Both the position numbers and the translations under genes were made by a program. From NCBI RefSeq assembly GCF_010367455.1, contig NZ_WRPR01000035.1:1-47804 (forward strand): a stretch of DNA of 47,804 bases. The letters are read 5' to 3'. Under the pieces are notes generated by a model that was not told the DNA's origin, did no database searches, and saw only the letters and a program-made list of their open reading frames with translations. Origin of the DNA: Candidatus Laterigemmans baculatus (GTDB taxonomy: Bacteria > Planctomycetota > Planctomycetia > Pirellulales > Pirellulaceae). Of the stretch, positions 1 through 8,133 are shown in pieces. The number at the start of each line of letters is the position of its first letter. The first letter of the stretch is position 1.

Positions 1-254
1 ACAGGCAAAACAAAAAAAACCACCACTTCTGACCAGACTACCCGAGCAGAACTTCCCAAACAACCAATTCGGCTCCTGACCCCTTTTTCGACATAATTCG
101 GCTCCTGACCCCTTTTTCGACATCGACGGCGGGACGTTGCCGCTGGGCGTCAATCGCGGCACCGGAACCAAATCGCCGCGACAGCGAAGGCTCCCCCCTC
201 GCCGAATTCCCTCCCGCGATGATCGACTAGGGACGTAGGTCTGCTCGGGCTGGC
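1..254. other. Non-coding left edge of window
   Basis: No convincing gene is visible here apart from the 29-bp tandem repeat. A frame open from about 80 to 240 lacks a start codon and recognisable protein content, so I do not call it. An upstream gene may end outside the window. Confidence 0.5.
66..123. repeat. 29-bp direct tandem repeat (2 copies)
   Basis: Two adjacent identical 29-bp units, at 66-94 and 95-123. Each begins AATTCGGCTCCTGACCCC and ends TTTTTCGACAT. The unit contains the GGCTCCTGACCCC core (reverse: GGGGTCAGGAGCC), which I recall as a recurrent intergenic word in planctomycete genomes; that recollection was not checked here. It lies in the gap before the first ABC gene. Confidence 0.85.
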
Positions 255-1144
<890 letters not shown>

Positions 1145-1148
<4 letters not shown>

Positions 1149-1972
1149 AGGGTCCGCGTTCCAGCAAGACGCGTGGAGCGAGCGGGGTGCTGATCGCCGG
1201 CGGTTTCGCGGCGGTTCCGGTGATTGCGGCTGCCGTCGGTTTCTTGCTGCTCTGGCATTTCGCCGTCCAGATATTTGAGATCGCCCCGATCCTGCTCCCC
1301 AGCCCCCTGCAGGTCGCCGCCGCGGGGTGGGAGAACCGGCAGACATTGCTCGAGGCGACGTGGGTCTCCGGACAAGCGGCCGCGGCTGGATTCGCGACCA
1401 GCGTGATCGTAGGGACTCTGATCGCTATCGTCTTCAGCCAGTCGCGGCACATCCGCAACGCGTTCTACCCCTACGTGATCTTTCTGCAGACGGTGCCCAT
1501 CATCGCGATCGCACCGCTGTTGATCACGTGGTTCGGATACACCTTTGCGACGGTCGTCTACATCACGGTGATCATCAGCCTGTTCCCGATCATCAGCAAC
1601 ATGACCGCAGGGCTGATCGCGGTCGACCGCGACTTGGAGGATCTGTTTCGAATCTACGCCAGCGGTCGAGTGCGAACGATGCTCAAGCTGCGGCTGCCTT
1701 CCTCGATTCCCTATCTCGTGCTGGGGATGCGAATCAGCAGCGGGCTGGCGGTGATCGGAGCGATCATCGGCGACTTCTTCGTTGGCAGCGGCGCTCAGTA
1801 CGATGGGCTGGGGACGTTGATGACGGGCTGGGGGGCGCTGCAGAAAACGGATCGCCTGATCGCGGCTCTCGGCGCGGCGACGCTGCTAGGGATCGTGTTC
1901 TTCGGCGGCGTGAACCTGCTCGCCGCGACGCTCCTTCGCCGCTGGAGTGGCGTGGGGTCCGCAAAACGTTGA
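1145..1972 (+). CDS. ABC transporter permease, NitT/TauT type (BPD_transp_1)
   Basis: Inner-membrane permease partner of the preceding ATPase, 275 aa, starting with the ATG that overlaps the upstream stop by 4 bp. Residues about 12-37 form a first membrane segment. Further hydrophobic helices and the EAA-type cytoplasmic loop follow; 'DLEDLFRIYASGRVRTMLKLRLPSSIP' corresponds to the coupling loop, given here only as a label for residues about 160-187. The C-terminal half contains 'SSGLAVIGAIIGDFF', typical of SsuC/TauC/ThiX-like permeases. Length and topology fit the family. The substrate is unknown because no binding protein lies nearby. The 70 bases after the stop hold nothing recognisable before the DUF6800 gene. 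Confidence 0.9.
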
Positions 1973-2042
1973 CCGGCCCGCGCCGGCGGCATAGCTTCGT
2001 AGGTGAGGCGCGCCTGCCACACCCCCAACCCCGGACAACGCC

Positions 2043-2219
2043 ATGGCTGGAACCGAACGTCAGCGAGAAATCCGTCGTCGTCGTCAGCGCCGCGAAAAGG
2101 TGCGGTACCTCAGCAAGCGAGCGGAGAAAGCGAGTGGCGGCGAAAAACCGGAGATCGCCCGCAAGCTGCGTCAATTGACGCCCGGTGCCGAGGTTATCAT
2201 TCAGCGTTTGGGTCTGTAG
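2043..2219 (+). CDS. Small basic DUF6800-like planctomycete protein
   Basis: A 58-residue ORF starting MAGTERQREIRRRRQRREKV and ending in AEVIIQRLGL. The pattern is an N-terminal EIRRRRxRR basic stretch, a Lys/Arg-rich helix, then 'EKPEIARKLRQLTPGAEVII'. It matches my memory of the planctomycete mini-protein family DUF6800 (unknown function). The charge suggests nucleic-acid or ribosome binding, but that is inference. No Shine-Dalgarno is evident before the ATG. Its last 23 bases overlap the end of cmk on the other strand. It is shorter than the usual ORF cut-off, so automated annotation could miss it. Confidence 0.75.
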   Translation: MAGTERQREIRRRRQRREKVRYLSKRAEKASGGEKPEIARKLRQLTPGAEVIIQRLGL

Positions 2220-2934
2220 CGAGCGCGCGAGCCGCCACGATCTGGACCAACCGCTCGATCACCTGTTCCTCGCTCAGCCCGTCGGTCGAGACGATGACCG
2301 CGTCGTCGGCCGGCCGCAGCGCCCCGACCGGCCGGCTGGCGTCCTCCTGGTCGCGACGGATCTGAGCGGAGAGGACTTCGGCGTAGGTCGCTGCTTGACC
2401 GCGAGCGGCGAGCTCCGCATGCCGCCGCCGGGCCCGCGTTTCGGGCGAAGCGGTGAGAAAGATCTTGCAAGCCGCGTCGGGGAAGACTTCGCTCCCCTGG
2501 TCGCGGCCCTCGGTGACGATCCGCATTCCCACTGCCGCTCGTCGCTGCAGTCCACCGAGCAAGGCCCGCACTTCCGCGTTGTCAGCGACCCAGCGGATGT
2601 GGTCGGTCACCTCGGTGCTGCGAATGGCGGCCGAGACGTCCTCGCCGTCGAGCAACACGCGGTCTCCTTCAAAGCGGATCTCCACCCGCCCAGCCACGCG
2701 TCCGATCGCCGAGGCATCGTCCCAGGACACTCCCTGACGGAGGCAGCCGAGCGTGACCGAGCGGTACATCGCTCCGGTATCGAGAAACGCAAACCCGAGC
2801 CGAGCGGCCAGCCCTCGCGCGACGGTGCTCTTGCCGGCCCCGGCCGGTCCGTCGATCGTGATCACCAGTTCGCCGTCGCCCCATTGCCGCTCGTCGAGCG
2901 GCGAAGAGGTCGGGTCATTGCGTCGCTCGGTCAC
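2197..2934 (-). CDS. cmk: Cytidylate kinase
   Basis: Phosphorylates CMP/dCMP with ATP in pyrimidine nucleotide metabolism; cytoplasmic. The P-loop GPAGAGKSTVARGLAARLG is followed by LDTGAMYRSVTL. The CMP-binding segment contains TEGRDQGSEVFPDAACKIFL, then TASPETRARRR, corresponding to the conserved GRDIGT-VFPDA...KIFLTAS region. The C-terminus DDAVIVSTDGLSEEQVIERL is also typical. I take the GTG at 2934 (245 aa). A later GTG in GELVITIDG would give the minimal kinase core, and the open frame extends further upstream without family resemblance. It lies 40 bp after the transglutaminase gene on the same strand and may be the last gene of that unit. Its 3' end overlaps the convergent DUF6800 gene by 23 bp. 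Confidence 0.93.
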   Translation of the reverse strand: MTERRNDPTSSPLDERQWGDGELVITIDGPAGAGKSTVARGLAARLGFAFLDTGAMYRSVTLGCLRQGVSWDDASAIGRVAGRVEIRFEGDRVLLDGEDVSAAIRSTEVTDHIRWVADNAEVRALLGGLQRRAAVGMRIVTEGRDQGSEVFPDAACKIFLTASPETRARRRHAELAARGQAATYAEVLSAQIRRDQEDASRPVGALRPADDAVIVSTDGLSEEQVIERLVQIVAARALATDPNAE

Positions 2935-2974
2935 CTGCGTGGGTCTCAATCCGGGGAGGGTTCGTTCAAGTGGC

Positions 2975-5431
2975 TCAACGCCGCGTCGAGCCGCGACGTG
3001 AACGATGCACGAATCCTTCGATTTGTTCAAGCGAGGGACCAATGACTTCGGTCGCTTCGCTCTCGGAGATCGGCGTCCCACCGTAGCGGACTCGGTAGAA
3101 CAGATCGACCAGGGTTCGGATGGGCGTCTCACCGGCTCCCTCTTTTTCCTGCGAAGCGGTCCACGCCACGCTCGCCTGATCGGCGAATTCCCTCGGCGTT
3201 TGCCCCTCGGAGCGGTGCAGTTCGAGCCGAGCGAGCAGACTGCACAACTGCTGGTAAAAGCCAACCGAGGAGACGCTGCGAGCCCGCGTGGAAGCTCGCT
3301 GGTGGGGCCAGCGTCGGCGGATCCAGGAGGGAAGCCCCATCCAGTACAACCCGACAACGATCAAGGTGATGCTGACCGACAGGAACGCAGCCCGCCACGA
3401 GAACCGCCGCAGCACGGCGAGCGTTTCGGTGCCGAGGTGCTCGTCGAGCCCCCGTTTGCTCGCCTCCTTCAGCCGCGTCAGCATCGCGGTGTAGGCGCTG
3501 CTCATGTCGCTGTCGCGTCCGGATTGGCTGAACAGCTCTTCTTGCTGCCGCTGGCTGCTCATGTCCAGCACGTAGGTGTTCCACAGCGCCTGGGCGAAAT
3601 CGTAGAACTGATTCGGAGGGCTCAGCGACGCGTCGGGCCGGAGGCTGCTCGGCGTGGGATCGAATCGCACGAGCACCGGTCCGACGGTCGGCTGCCCGGC
3701 GATCACCGTCCCCGGAGGAAGATCCGCTTCGTCGAGCAGGACCTCGACCCAAGCGTGCGCATGCAGTTGGCGGACGACGTAGTGAGCCCCAAGCACATTG
3801 AACTCGTTCGTCTTGTAACCGAGCACGATGCGGGCGGGGATCTTTTGACTCCGCAGCATCATGACCATCGCGGAGGCGAAGTATTGGCAATGGCCGCGGC
3901 GGCTCTGAGCGATGAACTTTTCGATCGGGTCGACCGCCAAGTCGCGACGCTCGTTGAGATCCAGCGTGTACTGGAACTTGCCCGACGCGGTGAAGTGTTC
4001 CTCGAAGGCCGAGGCGACGTGATAGGGAGAACGGCTGCGGTCGCCGAGCGTCTCGGCGATGGCCTCCGCTTCGGCCGCGACGGTCGGCATCCGAGACGGA
4101 GAGAACTCGAGCATCCGCTGGTACAACTGCGGTTCCGCCTCCACCGAGAACCGCTGCTCCGCTTCCCCCGCATTTTCCGGGGACGAGCCTCGCGGCAGCC
4201 CATCGAACTCCATCAATCGCAAGTAGCGGGTTTGGCGGCCGTAGTGGAAGGCGTGGGTGCCGAAACGGTACTCCAACCGCTCCGGAGCCCACACGCCGAG
4301 CGAGTCGCCGCGCGACAGCAGCCAGCGGCCCCGGCGATGGATGATCCCCTCGGTCGACGATTGAACCTGCCGAGGACTGCCGCTCGGCTGGTGGTAGGGA
4401 GCGATCGCGAAGAGCGCGTCGGTCGTCAGCGGTTGCACTTCCACCCGCACTTCAACCCGATCGTAAAGATCCTGGAGTTCCTCCTCCGACGGGTGATACG
4501 GTTTAGGCAACGGCCGGTTGCTGCGGACTGGGTACAGGGGGGCTGCGCTCCACACCCCCACCCCCGATTTGTTCTGGTAGTGCTCCAGCACCTCCCCGCG
4601 GAGGTAGATCGCGTCGCTCGACCGATAGGGTCGCCCGGTCCGTTGCTCTTCGAGCGTCAGCCGCATCACCAGATCTCGGTTCTCGAGCAACTCGCCGACC
4701 TGATCCAAGGTCATCGTGCGGGAAAACCCAGTCGTCGCTCGGCCTCCGACGCCCCGCGAGTCGGGCGCTCCGGCGACGCGTGGCAGCGCATAAAAGAAGA
4801 CTCCAGCGACCAACAGAACGGCCGGCGCCAGAGCGACGACCACCCACCGCGGGAGTCGCAGGGCCTGCGCCGCCGACATCCGCCCCGCCTCACTCGCGTC
4901 GGTGCGAAGTACCCCCTGCACATTCTCGGCTCCTGCCTGAGTGACCGAGAACGCGTGCAGCAACACCAGCCCCCGAATCCCGATCAGCGAAAACGGGATC
5001 AACAGCAATCCGAATCCCAGCGCATGATTGAACACCGCCGCCACGACCAGCTCGAGCAAGCAGAAGATCCCCACCTGCTCAAACACGCGGACCGACTTCC
5101 GCTGGAATAACAACACGGCTTCGACCCACACGAGCAACTGAGCGACCGCCGTCAGCTGGTTTTCATTCTGCAGCCACAGAAAGTCTCCCATGCAGTAGAT
5201 CGCCACCAGCCCCATCCCGACGTAGGCCGCCGGAGTGGGCAGGTAGAATAGCTTCCACAGGTCGACCAGCAGAAACGAGGCAATGGCGGCGATGACTGCG
5301 ACCGCTGGCAGCATCACGCCGACTTCGCCCGAGCCCATCATCAATCCGCCGAACGCCGTCAGCATGGCGAAGTGGAGCTGTAACGATCGCTCAAGTCGAA
5401 CCACGGGCGGGCTCCCGAATGAAGATCCCAT
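2975..5431 (-). CDS. TgpA-like membrane transglutaminase (DUF3488 / transglutaminase core / DUF4129)
   Basis: An 818-aa membrane protein. The N-terminal third (to about residue 215) has several hydrophobic helices (DUF3488-like). A large extracytoplasmic region carries a transglutaminase/protease fold. The apparent catalytic triad is Cys515 in GHCQYFASAM, His559 in HAHAWVEVL and Asp591 in VRFDPTPSS. A further helix at about 678-698 ('FLSVSITLIVVGLYWMGLP') precedes a cytoplasmic DUF4129-like tail. This architecture matches TgpA of Pseudomonas, a periplasmic-facing transglutaminase-like protein; the substrate is unknown. Its ATG lies inside the upstream DUF58 gene (41-bp overlap), which implies translational coupling. 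DUF58-transglutaminase pairs commonly go with a MoxR ATPase; the only MoxR gene in this window is 35 kb away. Confidence 0.92.
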   Translation of the reverse strand: MGSSFGSPPVVRLERSLQLHFAMLTAFGGLMMGSGEVGVMLPAVAVIAAIASFLLVDLWKLFYLPTPAAYVGMGLVAIYCMGDFLWLQNENQLTAVAQLLVWVEAVLLFQRKSVRVFEQVGIFCLLELVVAAVFNHALGFGLLLIPFSLIGIRGLVLLHAFSVTQAGAENVQGVLRTDASEAGRMSAAQALRLPRWVVVALAPAVLLVAGVFFYALPRVAGAPDSRGVGGRATTGFSRTMTLDQVGELLENRDLVMRLTLEEQRTGRPYRSSDAIYLRGEVLEHYQNKSGVGVWSAAPLYPVRSNRPLPKPYHPSEEELQDLYDRVEVRVEVQPLTTDALFAIAPYHQPSGSPRQVQSSTEGIIHRRGRWLLSRGDSLGVWAPERLEYRFGTHAFHYGRQTRYLRLMEFDGLPRGSSPENAGEAEQRFSVEAEPQLYQRMLEFSPSRMPTVAAEAEAIAETLGDRSRSPYHVASAFEEHFTASGKFQYTLDLNERRDLAVDPIEKFIAQSRRGHCQYFASAMVMMLRSQKIPARIVLGYKTNEFNVLGAHYVVRQLHAHAWVEVLLDEADLPPGTVIAGQPTVGPVLVRFDPTPSSLRPDASLSPPNQFYDFAQALWNTYVLDMSSQRQQEELFSQSGRDSDMSSAYTAMLTRLKEASKRGLDEHLGTETLAVLRRFSWRAAFLSVSITLIVVGLYWMGLPSWIRRRWPHQRASTRARSVSSVGFYQQLCSLLARLELHRSEGQTPREFADQASVAWTASQEKEGAGETPIRTLVDLFYRVRYGGTPISESEATEVIGPSLEQIEGFVHRSRRGSTRR

Positions 5432-6800
5432 CGGCTGCCGATGAGGTGACGTCGAGCCACCGCAGATCGAGGCGCGCGAGCAGTGCCGGCGTCAAGCGGT
5501 CCGCCGCATCGCTGCCGCCCCGCACCGCACTCTCGCCGCGCTCGGCCGGACCGTCCGGTTCCCGGCAAAGCAGTTCGATCCGCTGCGCTCTAGGGCTGAT
5601 CAGCAGGATTGGCCAGTTCGGATTCCCGTCGCGAAGCACCCGTTCGAGAGTCGGAGCCAAAGTGGGCTGCGGTACGGGCCGTGTGGTCGCCAACAAATTC
5701 ATCGCCCCGCGGCGGAAATCGAAGGTGTGATGCGAAGCGAGCGACCGGGATGCGGCGTCGGCGATCCCCAACACCAAGTGATTGGTTCCTCCCGCCGAAA
5801 GTGCTAGGACCATCGCTGCAGTGACGCTGATCGCCCACTCGACGTCTCGGTCGTCCGCACCGGCGGGCAGGTAGGGATCGAGGATCAGCGACAACTGAGT
5901 TTTGCTCGGCTGTTCGAATTGTCGCACCGCAAGCGCGTTGATCCGAGCGGTCGTTCGCCAGTGGATCCACCGCCGGCTGTCACCACTCTGCCAGGAGCGG
6001 ATCCCAAAAAAATCGCCCTCGTTCTGTCCGCTCCGCTGCCGCGAGCCGGTCAGCCCTTCGCGGCGGTTGAGGATCATCTCGCTCCAGTTGGGAGCCAAGC
6101 GAGCGATCGACGGATAGACCAGCAACGAGCTGCGGGTGCGGGTATTGAGCCACGCCTGGACGAGGCCGAGCGGAAAGCCGCTGGCTAGCCGCACCGGACC
6201 AAAGTAGTAACGCCCACGCCGCATCACAGTGCACTCGTAGTGAGCCGGTTCGCTCGTCTGCGGGCGAATCATCCCAAAGCTGCAGATCGCTTGCCCGTCT
6301 CGCGTCTTGCCCCGCCCGCCCCGAATCCGATCCTCGGCGCGAATCATCCAGGCGGGGAGCCAGGAGCGTCCGTTGACGACCACGAACTGGACCTTGAACG
6401 GCCGCTCGGCGTAGGCTTCCAGCGGCAACACCCGGCGGACCGTGAGCTTGGGGAGCATGCCTCGGCAGAACCGCCACTGGACGACCAGCAGCCCCACCAT
6501 CAACCCGGCCAGTATCACCAGCAGATTGAAGCCGCGGATCGAGCCACCGAGGATCGCAAAGGCGGCAACGAACGCCATGTGCAAGCCGTTCCGCGTGATC
6601 CGCGAATGAATCACTGCCGGCGTCGTTGCAGCCACCGGATCGAGTTGCTCCGCCGTCGAGTCTCCCGCCCCGCTACCTGTGAAACGGCCAACCAAACCGT
6701 CCTGCGGACTTTCTTCGCCGCGGTTCGATGCAGCCGCCGCGCCGGATTCGCCTGCAGGAGTCGCCGTTGCGGACGTGCGGCGAGCGATCCGTAGACTCAT
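5391..6800 (-). CDS. DUF58 domain membrane protein (copy 1)
   Basis: A 469-aa protein. An Ala/Glu-rich N-terminal tail (1-70) is followed by two hydrophobic segments at about 72-112 ('MAFVAAFAILGGSIRGFNLL' and the next helix). A beta-rich region leads to the DUF58 core, with the family motif GDFFGIRSWQSGDSRRWIHW then RTTARINALAVRQFEQ near residues 275-310. The C-terminal part resembles a von Willebrand A-like fold (LSLILDPYLP...). DUF58 proteins are usually partners of MoxR AAA+ ATPases; their biochemical role is mostly undefined. The gene overlaps the transglutaminase gene by 41 bp and begins 60 bp after the beta-RFAP synthase gene. The ATG at 6800 is the first plausible start. Confidence 0.9.
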   Translation of the reverse strand: MSLRIARRTSATATPAGESGAAAASNRGEESPQDGLVGRFTGSGAGDSTAEQLDPVAATTPAVIHSRITRNGLHMAFVAAFAILGGSIRGFNLLVILAGLMVGLLVVQWRFCRGMLPKLTVRRVLPLEAYAERPFKVQFVVVNGRSWLPAWMIRAEDRIRGGRGKTRDGQAICSFGMIRPQTSEPAHYECTVMRRGRYYFGPVRLASGFPLGLVQAWLNTRTRSSLLVYPSIARLAPNWSEMILNRREGLTGSRQRSGQNEGDFFGIRSWQSGDSRRWIHWRTTARINALAVRQFEQPSKTQLSLILDPYLPAGADDRDVEWAISVTAAMVLALSAGGTNHLVLGIADAASRSLASHHTFDFRRGAMNLLATTRPVPQPTLAPTLERVLRDGNPNWPILLISPRAQRIELLCREPDGPAERGESAVRGGSDAADRLTPALLARLDLRWLDVTSSAADGIFIREPARGST

Positions 6801-6860
6801 GAAAATTGTCGCCGGTCTAGAGCGTTCCCTCGAGCCGTGAAGCTGCTTTCCCTATCACGG

Positions 6861-7922
6861 TCAGTTATACCGCGAGTCCACATGCTCTGCTGGCGCATCG
6901 CGCAGTTCTCGGCCCCGGCTGGCAAACCGGGCGAGCGTCATCTCGGCGGCATCTCCGTACTGGCTGGCGATCCGGCTGCGAATCTCCTCGGCCTCCGCGT
7001 GCGATCGACAGAAAGCAAAGACGGCCGGTCCCCACGAGCTCTGACCCACGCCCCGTACGCCGAGCCCTCGCAGCCGCTCGACCCAAGCCGCGATGACCGC
7101 TCCGTTGTAAGGTCCACCTTGAACGGCGGCGAACAGATTGCCGCTCTCGCGATTGTAGCGATGCACCGCTTGCGACCACCGCTCAAAGTCCCCCGCGACG
7201 GCCGCCGGCAACAGCTCCTCTTCCACCTCCCGCCGCAGTTGCTCGCGAACCTGCTCGGCGACCGGAGGCAAGCGTGCGAAGTGGGCGAGCTCGGCTTCTC
7301 CCGCCACCTCCGGTGCCGCACCCCGATTGCGCACCAACAGCACTCGCCACGACTCGGGCAGCTCGACTCGGGCTCGAACCGGGTTCAACCGTGCAGCCAC
7401 CGCGGCAGCCGCTTCGTAGATCAGCCCGCCGTCGAAGTAGCCATGCGCACCGACCGCCGACCGCCGGCCGCGCCCTGCGATCTCGACAGCGAGCGTGCTT
7501 CGCTCGATGCGGTCGCTCTCTCGGGGGCTTTCGTCCAGGCTCTCGCTGTCGCTTTCCCGGGCGATGACCTCGCGGCCGGTGAAGTGGCAGAGACCTTCGG
7601 CGACCGCCATCGCTAACTGCGTTCCGCTGCCGAGCCCGGCATGCGGGGGTGGCCGCCGCAGCACCTCGATCGCGCACCTCGGCAGTTCCTCGAGTCGCCA
7701 GTAGGCGGCGAACCGCCGGGCGACCTCCTTCACTCGGTCCCCCGCCGCACCGCGAGCCTCGAACTCGGTCGCCTCCTGGATTCGGATCCGCGTGGCGGGC
7801 TCCCGCAGCATCAGCCCAACGCCGCCAAACGGTTCCGCCGTGTCGAGCAACCCCAAGTGCAGCCGCGCACCGGTCGTGATTTCCAACGACCGTGGGTGCG
7901 GAACGGATCGCGGTTGAACCAC
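6861..7922 (-). CDS. Beta-ribofuranosylaminobenzene 5'-phosphate synthase (GHMP-kinase fold)
   Basis: Joins 4-hydroxybenzoate or p-aminobenzoate with PRPP in the first committed step of methanopterin synthesis. In planctomycetes and methylotrophs the cofactor carries formaldehyde/C1 units. Evidence is the N-terminal TTGARLHLGLLDTAEPFGGV and LMLREPATRIRI, typical of this family. The GHMP glycine-rich loop is PPPHAGLGSGTQLAMAVAEG, and the C-terminal segment is GVGQSSWGPAVFAFC. Length (353 aa from the GTG at 7922) is near the usual 320-350 aa; the first few residues may be extra. No other methanopterin or C1 gene is visible nearby. It sits between gnd and DUF58 on the same strand, separated from gnd by a large imperfect inverted repeat. 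Another GHMP kinase is possible but the LHLGLL...GGVGLM block favours this call. Confidence 0.85.
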   Translation of the reverse strand: MVQPRSVPHPRSLEITTGARLHLGLLDTAEPFGGVGLMLREPATRIRIQEATEFEARGAAGDRVKEVARRFAAYWRLEELPRCAIEVLRRPPPHAGLGSGTQLAMAVAEGLCHFTGREVIARESDSESLDESPRESDRIERSTLAVEIAGRGRRSAVGAHGYFDGGLIYEAAAAVAARLNPVRARVELPESWRVLLVRNRGAAPEVAGEAELAHFARLPPVAEQVREQLRREVEEELLPAAVAGDFERWSQAVHRYNRESGNLFAAVQGGPYNGAVIAAWVERLRGLGVRGVGQSSWGPAVFAFCRSHAEAEEIRSRIASQYGDAAEMTLARFASRGRELRDAPAEHVDSRYN

Positions 7923-7987
7923 CGTCGTTCCTCCGAGGGGCTGTCGAGGTGCGGCCGAGCTTCACACTTACAGAGAACGGACCTCCT

Positions 7988-8122
7988 CCATCACCCTCCT
8001 CCTGGGAGGGTCGGGCTCTCAGGCCCGGGGAGGGCCACATAAAACGTAGGGCATTCGGGCCCCGAACCTCGCCGGACCCTCCCCGCTCGTTCCTCGCGAC
8101 CCTCCCGGGGGGAGGGTAATGG
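7988..8122. repeat. Imperfect inverted repeat of about 135 bp
   Basis: The left arm (7988-8035, beginning CCATCACCCTCCTCCTGGG) and the right arm (8074-8122, ending GGGGGGAGGGTAATGG) are reverse complements with scattered substitutions; the arms are G/C rich. It lies between gnd and the beta-RFAP synthase gene, both on the minus strand, where it could act as a terminator or attenuator. It may also be a copy of a dispersed intergenic element. Confidence 0.7.
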
Positions 8123-8133
8123 TATAAGAGGCC

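Noticed and set aside
80-240. Possible gene remnant at the left edge
   Set aside because: The frame is open but has no start or recognisable motif, and part of it is the 29-bp tandem repeat.
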